The notes under the pieces were generated by a model. The model was not told the origin of the DNA. It saw nothing but the letters and a program-made list of their open reading frames with translations, and ran no database searches. From Cupriavidus numazuensis (GTDB taxonomy: Bacteria; Pseudomonadota; Gammaproteobacteria; Burkholderiales; Burkholderiaceae), in assembly GCF_905397435.1 (NCBI RefSeq), contig NZ_CAJPVI010000018.1, forward strand, positions 62,001-126,000: a DNA stretch of 64,000 bases, written 5' to 3'. The position numbers were made by a program, and so were the translations under genes. Of this stretch, positions 8,395 through 17,496 are shown in pieces (the stretch's first letter is position 1; each line of letters begins with the position of its first letter).

Positions 8395-9375
8395 CTACGG
8401 CAACAGCACGATCGCTCCGGTCGTCGCCCTGGCCTCGGCGGCGGCATGCGCGTTGGCAACGTCTTCCAGCGCGTAGCGCGCACCGATCTCCACCTTCACA
8501 TGGCCGGCGGTAACGGCGTCGAACAGGTCCTTTGCATTGGCCCTGAAGGTATCCGGATCGGCGTTGTGCGGAAACACTGAAGGACGCGTCAGGAACAGGC
8601 AGCCCTTCTTGTTCAGCAGTTCGGGTTCGATTGCCGGCGCCGGACCGGACGCAGCGCCGTACAGCACCACCAGGCCGAACTGCTGCGCGCAATCGAGCGA
8701 GCCCAGGAAAGTGTCCTTGCCCACCGCGTCGTACACGACGCGCACGCCGCGTCCGCCGGTGGCATCGCGTACAGCCTTCACCCAATCGCTGGTGCGATAG
8801 TCGATGGCCACGTCACAACCCATCCGGCGCGCGAGTTCGCATTTCTCCGGCGAGCCCGCGGTGCCGATCACAAAGGCGCCGAGCGCCTTGGCCCAGCTGC
8901 TCAGGATCTGGCCCACGCCGCCCGCGGCGGCATGGACCAGCACGGCATCGCCCGCCTTCACGGCATGGGTATGGCGCACGAGGTATTGCGCGGTCATGCC
9001 CTTGAAGATGACGGCGGCTACCTGCTCGTCGCTGATGCTGTCAGGCACGCGCACCAGCTTCGCGGCCGGCACGTTGCGGTAGTCGGCATAGGCGCCAAGG
9101 CCCGCATTCATGTAAGCCACGCGGTCGCCCGGTGCAAACCCGTTCACGCCCGGACCGACTGCCTCGACCACGCCGACAGCCTCATGGCCAAGACCGGTGC
9201 CCGGCGGCAACGGATACGTGCCGCGGCGCTGGTAGATGTCGATGAAGTTGAAGCCCATCGCAGTCTGGCGCACCAGTACCTCGCCTTCGGCGGGCGATGC
9301 CAGCTCGATGCGTTCGAGCTGCATGGCTTCGGGTGGGCCAAATTCGTGGACGCGTATGACGCGGGCGGTCGGCAT
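8395..9375 (-). CDS. NADPH:quinone oxidoreductase, zinc-independent MDR family
   Basis: A 326-residue medium-chain dehydrogenase/reductase of the QorA type, expected to reduce quinones or related electrophiles in the cytoplasm using NADPH. It has the GroES-like N-terminal half with GTGLGHEAVGVVEAVG, then a Rossmann half with AAAGGVGQ near residue 150. The catalytic-zinc cysteine/histidine set of alcohol dehydrogenases is not evident. Length is normal. It is a single gene with its start at the right end, convergent with dmeF. Confidence 0.88.
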   Translation of the reverse strand: MPTARVIRVHEFGPPEAMQLERIELASPAEGEVLVRQTAMGFNFIDIYQRRGTYPLPPGTGLGHEAVGVVEAVGPGVNGFAPGDRVAYMNAGLGAYADYRNVPAAKLVRVPDSISDEQVAAVIFKGMTAQYLVRHTHAVKAGDAVLVHAAAGGVGQILSSWAKALGAFVIGTAGSPEKCELARRMGCDVAIDYRTSDWVKAVRDATGGRGVRVVYDAVGKDTFLGSLDCAQQFGLVVLYGAASGPAPAIEPELLNKKGCLFLTRPSVFPHNADPDTFRANAKDLFDAVTAGHVKVEIGARYALEDVANAHAAAEARATTGAIVLLP

Positions 9376-9451
9376 GCCGGGTCTCCTGTGGTTGAGAAGA
9401 CCCGATTATTTCCGGTTTTGCGAAAACGTGCCGGCGCTCAGGCGCAAGCGT

Positions 9452-9895
9452 TCAGGTCAGCTCGCAGCACATGCATAGCGGCGGCGTGTCGGTATGGCGG
9501 TGGAATTCGCTCGACGACAGCACCTCGGCCGGCAGCTTGGCGGCCGGGATCAGCGAGAAGCCATAGCGTGCGAAATAGCTTGGGCAGCTCGTCGTCAGCA
9601 GCACGGCGCGCTTGACGCCGTTGGCACGCGCCCGCATCAGCACCGCGCGGACCACATGGGACGCAACGCCCTGGTCGCGGTATTCCGGCAACACCGCGAC
9701 CGAGCGGATCACGACGGTGTCGCCAAACCGCTCGCCGGCCCCGCAGCCGACAATCTGCGATTCATGGACGGCAACGTGGAAGTGTTCCAGCAAGCGGAAC
9801 ACATCATCGGTCGGCAAGCCGCAGCGTTCCAGCACGGCGCCGACCGCGGGCGCATCCGGAGCGAGCGCCGCCCGGATTCGCAAATCTTTGATCAT
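9452..9895 (-). CDS. GNAT-family N-acetyltransferase with Cys-rich C-terminus (ArsN2-like)
   Basis: A 147-residue GNAT protein. The acetyl-CoA pyrophosphate loop is visible as RDQGVA after VAVLPEY, and SYFARYGFS matches motif B of N-acetylglutamate synthase-like and ArsN2-like members. The last residues, CMCCELT, give three cysteines in four positions. ArsN2-type proteins are associated with arsenic resistance, but no ars gene lies here, so a specific substrate cannot be assigned. The gene is monocistronic. The start ATG lacks a strong ribosome-binding site. Confidence 0.75.
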   Translation of the reverse strand: MIKDLRIRAALAPDAPAVGAVLERCGLPTDDVFRLLEHFHVAVHESQIVGCGAGERFGDTVVIRSVAVLPEYRDQGVASHVVRAVLMRARANGVKRAVLLTTSCPSYFARYGFSLIPAAKLPAEVLSSSEFHRHTDTPPLCMCCELT

Positions 9896-10199
9896 CTGGA
9901 GCCTCTTGTTCTTGCGTCACTCAAGTACGGCAACACCACGGAAGCCCTGCATGGTTGTCACGTGCGTCTGCCTGAAGTGTATGCCGTACATCGACTCGCA
10001 GCCGCGCCATCACAGTACCTTAAACCGCGCGGTTGTTCCAGACGGGAAGAACGCGTAAACAGCGGCAAATTCAGCACACCGGCCGCGAGGCGCGGGTGCC
10101 GGAGAGGCCCCGAACGGGTGAGAGAGAAAGGCAATACTGGAATGCGGGCGCCGCTGCACGGCGCCGCGAAGATCCGGCGCCAGGCGCGCGGAAGGAAAC
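9896..10199. other. Intergenic stretch with no recognised gene
   Basis: Apart from the upstream region of the GNAT gene, nothing supported is seen here. Open frames cross it on both strands, but they lack starts with ribosome-binding sites and run through the tRNA gene. Confidence 0.5.
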
Positions 10200-10274
10200 T
10201 GGAGGCGGGGATCCGGAATCGAACCGTCGTAAACGGCTTTGCAGGCCGTCGCATCACCACTCTGCCACCCCGCC
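10200..10274 (-). tRNA. tRNA-Cys (GCA)
   Basis: The minus strand gives a full cloverleaf. The acceptor stem is GGCGGGG paired with CCCCGCC. The anticodon arm is ACGGC-CTGCAAA-GCCGT with anticodon GCA, and the T-loop contains GGTTCGATTCC. The discriminator is T (U73), typical of cysteine tRNA, and CCA is encoded. Confidence 0.96.
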
Positions 10275-10363
10275 GTGGACGTAACGTCCGGGGACAAATC
10301 GTGTTGCGGGGCGCAGTGTAGCGGGAAATCGGAAAGTCTGCAGGAACGCTGCTCGCGGCGCGG

Positions 10364-10840
10364 CTATTCCATGCCGCCCATGGCCGACTGGATGTAGTTC
10401 TGTATGCCGACCTTGCCAATCAGCTCGATCTGCGATTCGATCCAGTCGATATGTTCTTCGGTGGCTTGCAGGATATCGACGACCACCTCACGGGACACAT
10501 AGTCGCCCACCGATTCGAAATACTTGATCGCATCCTTGCAGCTCGCCTGGGAAACCTGTTCGAGCTTGAGATCGCAGGCCAGCATTTCCTCGGTGTTTTC
10601 GCCGAGCAGCAATTTGTCGAGGTCCTGCAGATTCGGCAAGCCGTCGAGCAACAGGATGCGCTCGATCAGCTTGTCGGCATGCTTCATTTCCTCGATCGAT
10701 TCCTCGTATTCATGCTTGCCGAGCGCGTTCATGCCCCAGTGCCGGTACATGCGCGCGTGCAGGAAATACTGGTTGATCGCGGTCAGTTCATGCTTGAGCT
10801 GGCCGTTGAGGAGCTGGATGACTTTCTTGTCCGTTTTCAT
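10364..10840 (-). CDS. bfr: Bacterioferritin
   Basis: A 158-residue subunit of the 24-mer haem-containing iron-storage protein. Ferroxidase ligands are in place: Glu18 (KHELTA), Glu51 and His54 (EEMKHAD), with later Glu and His residues in VVVDILQATEEHIDW. Met52 is the axial haem ligand that separates bacterioferritin from non-haem ferritins. GGAGGG lies eight bases before the ATG. No bfd ferredoxin gene is adjacent. A Fur-type or other iron-responsive site was not recognised upstream. Confidence 0.95.
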   Translation of the reverse strand: MKTDKKVIQLLNGQLKHELTAINQYFLHARMYRHWGMNALGKHEYEESIEEMKHADKLIERILLLDGLPNLQDLDKLLLGENTEEMLACDLKLEQVSQASCKDAIKYFESVGDYVSREVVVDILQATEEHIDWIESQIELIGKVGIQNYIQSAMGGME

Positions 10841-11054
10841 GGCATATTCCCTCCCCCCGGCGGCTGAAAATCGTGCTTCTCCTTTTTCTCCATCGTGCCC
10901 GGCTTTTACCGGTGCATTTTTATGGTAGCCACAATTGGCGTGACATCAAGCGACACGCCAAAATGCGACGGTAATCGCCACTTCTCGCGACGGTAATCGA
11001 GAATGCGTATGGTTTTGATTTTCGTCCAGATTATGCTTTGCCATGCAGAAGTAG

Positions 11055-11078
11055 AAAACCGCCGTGACCGGCGGTTTT
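11055..11078. terminator. Hairpin terminator after the Bug-family gene
   Basis: The inverted repeat AAAACCGCC/GGCGGTTTT is separated by GTGACC and flanked by T-rich sequence on both strands. It lies about 30 bp beyond the stop of the minus-strand Bug gene and could also stop leftover rightward transcription. Confidence 0.75.
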
Positions 11079-11106
11079 CTTTCTTTGCCCCATCGCGATG
11101 CCGGAC

Positions 11107-12084
11107 TCAGTCGAGCTTCGCCCCCGAATCGGCCACCAGCATTTTCAGAACCGGCCAGTCGCGCGCAAAAATCGTCTGGGCCTCGGCCGGCGTGCTGCCG
11201 AGGGGGCGCAGGCCCAGCCCCACCATGCGCGACTGCATGTCGGGCGTCTGCATGATCGCGCGCACCTCTTCTTCCAGCTTCGCGGTCACTGCCGGCGGCA
11301 CGCCAACGGGGGCTGCCATGCCGATCCAGCCTACCGTCTTGAACGCGCTGTCGCCCATGCCCAGTTCGGCAAAGGTCGGCAGCTCGGGCAGCGCGCTGCT
11401 GCGTTGCGCACCCGTCACTGCCAGCGCCTTGAGCTTGCCGCTCTGGATATACGGCTTGGCCGTGAGGATGCTGGCGAAGCCGAACTGCACCTGGCCGCCG
11501 AGCAGGTCCTGCAGCATCGGCGCTTCGCCCTTGTACGGCACATGGGTGGACTCGGCGTGTGAAAGCTTGCTGAAATACGCGCCGCTCAGATGTGAGTACG
11601 AGCCCACGCCCCACGATGCATAGCTGACTTTGCCCGGCCGCGTGCGCGCATAGTCGCCCAGTTCGCGCGGGGAACGCGCCGGCAATGACGGATTCGTCAC
11701 CAGCACGAGCTGTGCGTCGGCGAGCACGCTGACCATCGACAGATCCTTGCGCGGGTCGTAAGGCAGCTTGGCGAACAGGAACTGGTTGGTGAGGACTGTC
11801 TGGGTGATCGTCACCAGCAGCGTATAGCCGTCCGGTGCGGCCTTGGCCACCGCGTCGGTGCCGATGATGCCGGAGGCACCCGCCTTGTTCTCGACCACGA
11901 CGGGCTGGCCCAGCCGCTTGCTGAGCTTCTCGCCGAGCGCGCGCGCCACGGTGTCGGTGCCGCCGCCGGCCGCGTACGGCACGACGATGCGAATCGGCTT
12001 GGAGGGATAGGTCTGCGCGAGCGCCGGTGCGCTGCAAACAGTGATGCCACTCAGGGCGAGCGCCAGCAGCGCACGTCGGTTCAT
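11107..12084 (-). CDS. Bug-family tripartite tricarboxylate transporter substrate-binding protein
   Basis: A 325-residue periplasmic solute-binding protein (TctC/Bug family). A signal peptide runs MNRRALLALAL to about APALAQ, followed by YPSKPIRIVVPYAAGGGTD, the family's N-terminal hallmark. The ATG at 12084 was chosen because the signal peptide begins there; a longer frame to 12165 adds a non-secretory extension. TctA/TctB membrane partners are absent, as is common for the many orphan Bug proteins in this bacterial family. The ligand, probably a carboxylate, is unknown. It is divergent from a LysR regulator. Confidence 0.9.
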   Translation of the reverse strand: MNRRALLALALSGITVCSAPALAQTYPSKPIRIVVPYAAGGGTDTVARALGEKLSKRLGQPVVVENKAGASGIIGTDAVAKAAPDGYTLLVTITQTVLTNQFLFAKLPYDPRKDLSMVSVLADAQLVLVTNPSLPARSPRELGDYARTRPGKVSYASWGVGSYSHLSGAYFSKLSHAESTHVPYKGEAPMLQDLLGGQVQFGFASILTAKPYIQSGKLKALAVTGAQRSSALPELPTFAELGMGDSAFKTVGWIGMAAPVGVPPAVTAKLEEEVRAIMQTPDMQSRMVGLGLRPLGSTPAEAQTIFARDWPVLKMLVADSGAKLD

Positions 12085-12200
12085 GCCTTGTCTCCAGTTG
12101 CTTGAGCTTGATGTTCTTGGTTTGGCAGACAAGCTAACTGGCTTGAGAAAATACGTCCAATGCAATATTTTTCAGATTTCCATGCATAAAAGCTGAATTT

Positions 12201-13139
12201 ATGAGCCTGCGCCAGCTCCATCACTTCGTCACGCTGATCGAGCAAGGCAGCTTTGCCCGCGCCGCGGATGCGCTGCACCTGTCGCAGCCCGCGCTCACAC
12301 GCAGCATCCAGACGCTCGAAGGCGACCTCGGCACACTGGTGGACCGCGCCTATGGCAAAGCCAGACCCACCGCTGCCGGCGCCATCGTGCTCGAGCGCGC
12401 ACAGCGTATGCTGCGCGAAGGCCGCGAACTCAGGCGCGACCTGCAGATGCTGCAGGACATCGAGATCGGCGAGATCCGCATCGGCTTCGGGCCGTTCGCG
12501 TCCGCGTTCCTGCTGGAGCCGGTGCTGGCGGCGCTGGTGGCGCGCCATCCGACGCTGCGCATCGATCTGGAGACAGCGGACACGCGCACCATGCTGAAGT
12601 CGCTGGAAGCGGAACGGCTCGATGCCTTTGTCGGCGAGAGCCAGAGCCTGGCCCGGCTGCCGCATCTGCACATCGAACGGCTGCCCGCGTTGCAGACGGC
12701 ATTCTTCGTGCGCAGCAGCCACCCGCTGGCCAAACGCCGCGCGGTCAACCTTGCGGCACTGACGCCCTACCCGGTCGCCGGTCCGCGCCTGCCTGCCGAC
12801 GTCAGCGATTTCTTCAACCGCCGGGTCGCCGAGGACCAGGGCAACACCGATGGCACCGCGCGTGAACTGCTGACGGTCACGTGCGACGACATGCACGCGC
12901 TGCGCACGCTGATGCTGTCGACGGATGCCGTGGTGCTGGTGCCGCGCGCGATGATGGCGGGCCTGCAGGCCGACGGACAAGCCGTGGCGCTGCCGCTGCG
13001 TCCCGCGACGGAACTGCGCGCACCGTATGGCGTGGTGTCACTGGCCGGGCACTCCCTGTCCCCGGCCGCGCGGGCGTTCGTGACGCTGGTGCATGAGGTG
13101 CTGGCCGAACATCCGGCCTTGCGCAAGGGCGCACGGTAG
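12201..13139 (+). CDS. LysR-family transcriptional regulator
   Basis: A 312-residue regulator. Residues 1-60 form the winged helix-turn-helix, with FARAADALHLSQPALTRSI as the recognition region, and the rest is the periplasmic-binding-like effector domain. It is transcribed away from the Bug protein gene across a 116-bp gap, the classic arrangement for control of the divergent gene by its transported ligand. The linkage is inferred from position. No clear T-N11-A box could be singled out. Confidence 0.9.
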   Translation: MSLRQLHHFVTLIEQGSFARAADALHLSQPALTRSIQTLEGDLGTLVDRAYGKARPTAAGAIVLERAQRMLREGRELRRDLQMLQDIEIGEIRIGFGPFASAFLLEPVLAALVARHPTLRIDLETADTRTMLKSLEAERLDAFVGESQSLARLPHLHIERLPALQTAFFVRSSHPLAKRRAVNLAALTPYPVAGPRLPADVSDFFNRRVAEDQGNTDGTARELLTVTCDDMHALRTLMLSTDAVVLVPRAMMAGLQADGQAVALPLRPATELRAPYGVVSLAGHSLSPAARAFVTLVHEVLAEHPALRKGAR

Positions 13140-13195
13140 GCGCGTGCGGCGTATGCTTTGCACTTCGGTTTCCCGAAGAAAAAGGAGACACGGCA

Positions 13196-13843
13196 ATGTC
13201 CAGACTCAGAGTGAACAGCTTTACGTTGTCGCTTGACGGCTATGGTGCCGGGCCCGCCCAGAGCCTCCAGAACCCGTTGGGCGTGGGCGGCGAAGCGCTG
13301 CACGAATGGGCGTTCGCCACACGCCGCTTCCAGGTCATGTTCGGCGGCGAAGGCGGCGGCACCGGCGTCGACAACGAATTCGTCGAACGCGGCTTCGACA
13401 ACGTCGGCGCATGGATTCTCGGCCGCAATATGTTCGGGCCCGTGCGCGGACCATGGCCCGACGAGAACTGGCGAGGCTGGTGGGGCGATAACCCGCCCTA
13501 CCATGTACCCGTGTTCGTGCTCACGCACCACGCGCGGCCATCGATCGAAATGGACGGTGGCACGACCTTTCACTTCGTCACCGAAGGCATCCATGTGGCC
13601 CTGGCGCGCGCTCGCGAAGCGGCGCAGGGACGCGACGTGCGGCTCGGGGGCGGCGTGTCAACGATCCGCCAGTATTTGCAGGCCGGCCTGGTCGACGAGA
13701 TGCACCTTGCCATCGTGCCAAAACTGCTCGGCGGCGGCGAGGCGCTATTGGCCGGACTGGATCTGCCCGCGCTCGGCTTCGCTTGCAGCGAGCACGTGAA
13801 TACGCCGGCTGCCATGCACGTCGTGCTGGCGAAGCAGGCGTAA
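13196..13843 (+). CDS. RibD-C/dihydrofolate reductase-like family protein
   Basis: A 215-residue protein with the RibD C-terminal (dihydrofolate-reductase-like) fold: SLDGYGAG at the start, ILGRNMFG near residue 80, and VRLGGGVSTIRQYLQAGLVDEMHLAIVP toward the end. The family probably binds NADPH and reduces a small heterocycle, but most members have no proven reaction. AAGGAGA precedes the ATG. It follows the LysR gene by 56 bp on the same strand and may or may not share a transcript. Confidence 0.85.
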   Translation: MSRLRVNSFTLSLDGYGAGPAQSLQNPLGVGGEALHEWAFATRRFQVMFGGEGGGTGVDNEFVERGFDNVGAWILGRNMFGPVRGPWPDENWRGWWGDNPPYHVPVFVLTHHARPSIEMDGGTTFHFVTEGIHVALARAREAAQGRDVRLGGGVSTIRQYLQAGLVDEMHLAIVPKLLGGGEALLAGLDLPALGFACSEHVNTPAAMHVVLAKQA

Positions 13844-13850
13844 GAGGATC

Positions 13851-14063
13851 TCAGGCGGGTACGCCAACCGGAGCCGGCGTGTCGGTGCTGCCAGGCCGCA
13901 AGGCGTGCGACGCGGAATCCGCCGCTGGTTGCGGCGCCTGGCAGTAGCTATTGCCGGCGCGGGCGCATGCCACGCCGGTCTGGCGCGGACGGTCGGTGTC
14001 GGCGTGCACCGCCGTGAACGCGCTTGCTGCCAGCAGCGCGGCACAGTGTAGAAGTATTTTCAT
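13851..14063 (-). CDS. Small secreted protein of unknown function
   Basis: A 70-residue frame starts MKILLHCAALLAASAFTAVH, a convincing signal peptide ending at AVHA. The mature part is about 50 residues, rich in Pro, Ala and Ser, with two cysteines (GVACARAG and SYCQAP). GGAAG precedes the ATG. It lies just past the 3' end of emrB and its start is 28 bp from the emrB stop, so it may be the last gene of that operon. No family is recognised. Confidence 0.6.
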   Translation of the reverse strand: MKILLHCAALLAASAFTAVHADTDRPRQTGVACARAGNSYCQAPQPAADSASHALRPGSTDTPAPVGVPA

Positions 14064-14091
14064 GTCGGGCTTCCTGGCGTAGCGCACCAGC

Positions 14092-15705
14092 TCAATGCGC
14101 ATCCGCAGACGGTGCCTTCGGCGGCGCGACCTTGCGCATCAACGGGACCATCGCGGTGGCAATCACGAAGCACACCATGACAATCAGGAACGCATCGCCG
14201 AACGTCTGCGTCTGCGCTTCCCGCCAGGCGAGCGCGAAGAGTTGCTTCAGCGCGGCCGTGTTCGCATCGACCAGGTCGTGGCCTGCTGCGAGCATCTGGT
14301 TGCCGGCGCCCTGCAGGAACGCACCCATCGCCTCGTTGCGGATATTCAGGTGCTCCGCCTCGCGCAGGAAATGGAGGTTGCCGCGGTCGTTGAGCACGGT
14401 GGCGCAGGCCGCGATGCCGATGGCGCCGCCAAGGTTGCGCATCAGGTTGAACAGGCCCGATGCAAGCTTGAGCCGTTCGGGCGGCAGGCTGCCCAGCGTC
14501 AACGTAACTGTCGGCGCCACCGCAAACTGCTGCGCCATGCCGCGCAGTGCCTGCGGCAACAGCAGTTCGGCACCACCCCAGTCATGCGTGATCGGCGCGA
14601 AGAACCACATCGACAGCGCAAACAAACCGAGTCCGAACATCATCAGCCAGCGCAGGTCGACGCGATTGGCCAGGAAGGCATAGAACGGAATCGACGCGAC
14701 CTGGAACAGGCCCGTCGAAAAGATCGCCAGGCCGATGTCCAGCGCGCTGAAACCGCGCACGCGTCCGAGGAACAGTGGCGTCAGGTAGATCGTCGCGAAG
14801 ATGCCGATACCGGTAACGAACGAGAAAAAGCAGCCCAATGCGAAGTTGCGCTCGCGCAGCGCGCGCAGGTCCACCACGGGATTCGCGTAGGTCAGCGATC
14901 GCCAGACAAAGGCCACGCCCGATAATCCGGCAATCCATGCGGTCGCAAGGATCACTTCGTCGCCAAACCAGTCCCAGCGCGGCCCCTCTTCCATCGTGTA
15001 TTCCAGGCAGCCCAGGAACAGCGCCATAAACAGGATGCCGAGGTAGTCGGCGCCGCGCACCAGCGACCAGTTCGGGCGATCGACCTTGACCAGCATCGGC
15101 ACGGCAACCGTGACGAAGATGCCAGGCACCAGATTGATGAAGAACAGCCAGTGCCACGAGAAGTTGTCGGTAATCCAGCCCCCGATGGTCGGACCAAGCG
15201 TAGGCGCGAGAGACGCCAGCGCGCCGATGGTCGCTGCGGCGATCACGCGCTGCGGGCCCGCAAAGAATGCAAAGGCCGTGGTGAACACCAGCGGGATCAT
15301 CGATCCGCCCAGGAAGCCCTGCGCCGCACGGAACGCGATCATGCTCTGGATATTCCACGCCACGCCGCACAGCAGGCTGGTCACCGTAAAGCCGGCGGCC
15401 GATGCGGCAAACAGCCAGCGCGTCGACATCACGCGGGACAGCCAGCCGGACAGCGGGATGACGATGATCTCCGCGATCAGGTAGCTGGTCTGGACCCAGA
15501 CCGTCTCGTCGGTGCCCGCCGACAGGCCGCCGCCGATATCGCGCAGCGACGCCGAGACGATCTGGATGTCGAGCAGCGCGATGAACATGCCCACGCACAT
15601 GGTCGCGAAGGCGAAGATCTTCGCCGGCGTGGATAGCGATGCCGGGGACGGCAATGCCGCCGCCGGCGCCGCGACCGGCCTGTCGAGGGTGGCCGTACCC
15701 ATCAT
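14092..15705 (-). CDS. emrB: DHA2-family multidrug efflux MFS transporter (EmrB type)
   Basis: A 537-residue, 14-helix major facilitator drug:proton antiporter. WVQTSYLIAEIIVIPLSGWLS is a typical DHA2 segment; GPTIGGWITDNFSWHWLFFIN is the motif C and loop region that marks EmrB/QacA exporters. It would pump hydrophobic compounds through the EmrA adaptor and an outer-membrane channel. Its ATG overlaps the emrA stop as ATGA, implying translational coupling. Substrate is unknown. Confidence 0.93.
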   Translation of the reverse strand: MMGTATLDRPVAAPAAALPSPASLSTPAKIFAFATMCVGMFIALLDIQIVSASLRDIGGGLSAGTDETVWVQTSYLIAEIIVIPLSGWLSRVMSTRWLFAASAAGFTVTSLLCGVAWNIQSMIAFRAAQGFLGGSMIPLVFTTAFAFFAGPQRVIAAATIGALASLAPTLGPTIGGWITDNFSWHWLFFINLVPGIFVTVAVPMLVKVDRPNWSLVRGADYLGILFMALFLGCLEYTMEEGPRWDWFGDEVILATAWIAGLSGVAFVWRSLTYANPVVDLRALRERNFALGCFFSFVTGIGIFATIYLTPLFLGRVRGFSALDIGLAIFSTGLFQVASIPFYAFLANRVDLRWLMMFGLGLFALSMWFFAPITHDWGGAELLLPQALRGMAQQFAVAPTVTLTLGSLPPERLKLASGLFNLMRNLGGAIGIAACATVLNDRGNLHFLREAEHLNIRNEAMGAFLQGAGNQMLAAGHDLVDANTAALKQLFALAWREAQTQTFGDAFLIVMVCFVIATAMVPLMRKVAPPKAPSADAH

Positions 15706-16829
15706 TGCACCTGCTTGGTTGGATGCGTATCGGGATGCGTATCGACCTGCGCAATGACGGACAGGCCCGGGCGCAAGGTGCCGAGCGTGGCATCTTTCTC
15801 GTCGAGCTGGATGCGTACCGGCACGCGCTGGACGATCTTGGTGAAGTTGCCGGTCGCGTTTTCGGCGGGCAGCACGCTGAACTGCGCGCCCGTCGCCGGC
15901 GCCAGGCTGCCGACGCGGCCATGGAAGACGCGCCCGGGCAGCACGTCGGCTTCGATCGTGACCGGCATGCCCTCGCGCAGATGCGTGAGCTGACCTTCCT
16001 TGAAGTTCGCATCAACCCACAAGCCGCTGGCCGGGACGATGGACAGCAACTGGCTACCGCTGCCCGCGTAGGCGCCGACGCGCGCGCGCCGGTTGCCCAC
16101 CGTGCCGTCGACCGGCGCGCGCAATTCGGTGTAGCTGAGGTTGAGCTTTGCGATATCGCGCTCCGCCACGGCCTGCGCCAGCGCCGCCTTCGCCTGCAGC
16201 TTCTGCGTGCCGATCACCTCGAGCTGGCGCTGCGCGGCGAGCAGCGACGCCTGTGCCTTTTCACTGTTGGCGGCCGCCTGCTTGTAGTCGGCGTCGGCCT
16301 TCTGCGAACTCTGGATCGACACCGCCGATTTCTCGACCAGGCTCGCATAGCGTGCCTGGTCCTGGCGCGCGCGCACGGTATCGGCATTCGCGCCCGCGAA
16401 GCCGGCCCGGGCCTGGCCGATGACGGCTTCCTGCAGCCGCTGCGTGGCATCGAGGTTCTCGAGCAGCGCCTGCTGCGCAGCCACCGCTCCCTCGGCCTTG
16501 GCCAGCGCGGCGCGATAGTCGCGGTCGTCGATGCGAACCAGCACATCCCCTGCATGCACAGGCTGGTTGTCAGTCACGGCGACTTCGGAGATATAGCCGG
16601 CAACCTTCGCGCCGATCACGGTCACGTCGCCGCCCACGTAGGCATCGTCGGTGCTCTGCACGAAGCGCGCGGAGCTCCACCAGTGGTACCCGTAGCCGAC
16701 GCCGGCCAGTCCCGCGACAAGCAGGGCCCCGGTCGCGAGCAGCTTCTTCGTATTGGGCCGCGATCCTGCCTGTTTCGCGGCCGGAACGGGCTGCTCGCCC
16801 GTGCGTTCGGTCATGGTGTTGCTTGTCAT
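15702..16829 (-). CDS. emrA: HlyD-family membrane fusion protein (EmrA type)
   Basis: A 375-residue periplasmic adaptor. A short cytoplasmic tail leads into one membrane span (about residues 30-48), then STDDAYVGGDVTVIGAKVAGYI, the EmrA biotinyl-lipoyl signature. A long alpha-helical hairpin and the C-terminal beta-barrel follow. It bridges EmrB and an outer-membrane factor, presumably the divergent NodT-type gene. The start at 16829 overlaps the hxlR stop by four bases (ATGA). A longer in-frame extension through hxlR is only a shadow. Confidence 0.92.
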   Translation of the reverse strand: MTSNTMTERTGEQPVPAAKQAGSRPNTKKLLATGALLVAGLAGVGYGYHWWSSARFVQSTDDAYVGGDVTVIGAKVAGYISEVAVTDNQPVHAGDVLVRIDDRDYRAALAKAEGAVAAQQALLENLDATQRLQEAVIGQARAGFAGANADTVRARQDQARYASLVEKSAVSIQSSQKADADYKQAAANSEKAQASLLAAQRQLEVIGTQKLQAKAALAQAVAERDIAKLNLSYTELRAPVDGTVGNRRARVGAYAGSGSQLLSIVPASGLWVDANFKEGQLTHLREGMPVTIEADVLPGRVFHGRVGSLAPATGAQFSVLPAENATGNFTKIVQRVPVRIQLDEKDATLGTLRPGLSVIAQVDTHPDTHPTKQVQ

Positions 16830-17374
16830 TGCACTTCCTTTCTGCACTTGAGTTCGGAGGGATTCAGATTCGTAGCGGATGCGGCCGGGGCCGCCGCAGT
16901 GCGATTCAGTCTCTGCCGCATGCGCTCGCTCGCGGCCGGGCCGGGCCCGAGCACATAGGCGGCCTCGGTAATGGGCCGCCCGTTCGCGGCATCGACCAGC
17001 ACCGGCTCGACACGCGCTCCGGTCTCGCGATCCAGGAGCTGCACGCTTTCGCCTTCTGGCGAGAAATGCCGGTTGCCCCACGCCAGCAGCGCCACCAGCA
17101 CGGGACGGAAGTCGCGACCGCGCGGGGTCAGCACGTATTCGAAGCGCGGCGGGCGCTCGCAGTAGCTGCGCCGCTCCAGCAAGCCTTCCGCGACGAGCGC
17201 GGCAAGCCGGCGCGCGAGCATGTTCGGCGCGATGCCGAGGCTCCTCTCGAAATCGTCGAAGCGGGCCGTGCCGTAGAAGGCCTCGCGCAGGATCAGCACG
17301 CTCCACGCGTCGCCGATACGCGCGACGGTCCGCGCAATCGGGCACGGTGCTTGGTCCAGTGGCTTTCTCTGCAT
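16826..17374 (-). CDS. HxlR-family transcriptional regulator, first copy
   Basis: A 182-residue regulator with the HxlR winged helix: CPIARTVARIGDAWSVLILRE, then FDDFERSLGIAPNMLARRL and LLERRSYCERPPRFEYVLT. A C-terminal extension of about 70 residues is shared with the paralogue at 18991-19509. The ATG at 17374 was chosen because GAAAGGG is nine bases upstream and the protein then begins MQRK like its paralogue. It is the first gene of hxlR-emrA-emrB and probably controls its own operon and the divergent outer-membrane factor. Confidence 0.88.
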   Translation of the reverse strand: MQRKPLDQAPCPIARTVARIGDAWSVLILREAFYGTARFDDFERSLGIAPNMLARRLAALVAEGLLERRSYCERPPRFEYVLTPRGRDFRPVLVALLAWGNRHFSPEGESVQLLDRETGARVEPVLVDAANGRPITEAAYVLGPGPAASERMRQRLNRTAAAPAASATNLNPSELKCRKEVQ

Positions 17375-17402
17375 GATCATCATCCCTTTCAATCCGGGGT
17401 TG

Positions 17403-17452
17403 CTATCAAGTTGAAAGTTAGTCTAGAGTGGTGACTATCATGTTGCAAGTTA
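17403..17452. promoter_or_regulatory. Direct repeats, probable HxlR operator
   Basis: CTATCAAGTTGAAAGTTA at 17403-17420 recurs as CTATCATGTTGCAAGTTA at 17435-17452, with two mismatches in 18. The offset is 32 bp, close to three helical turns. The pair lies between hxlR and the divergent efflux-channel gene, where a shared regulator would bind. Confidence 0.7.
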
Positions 17453-17496
17453 ATTTTGAAACATGCAGTCCGGATCACGAATGAGAGGTGTATGAC

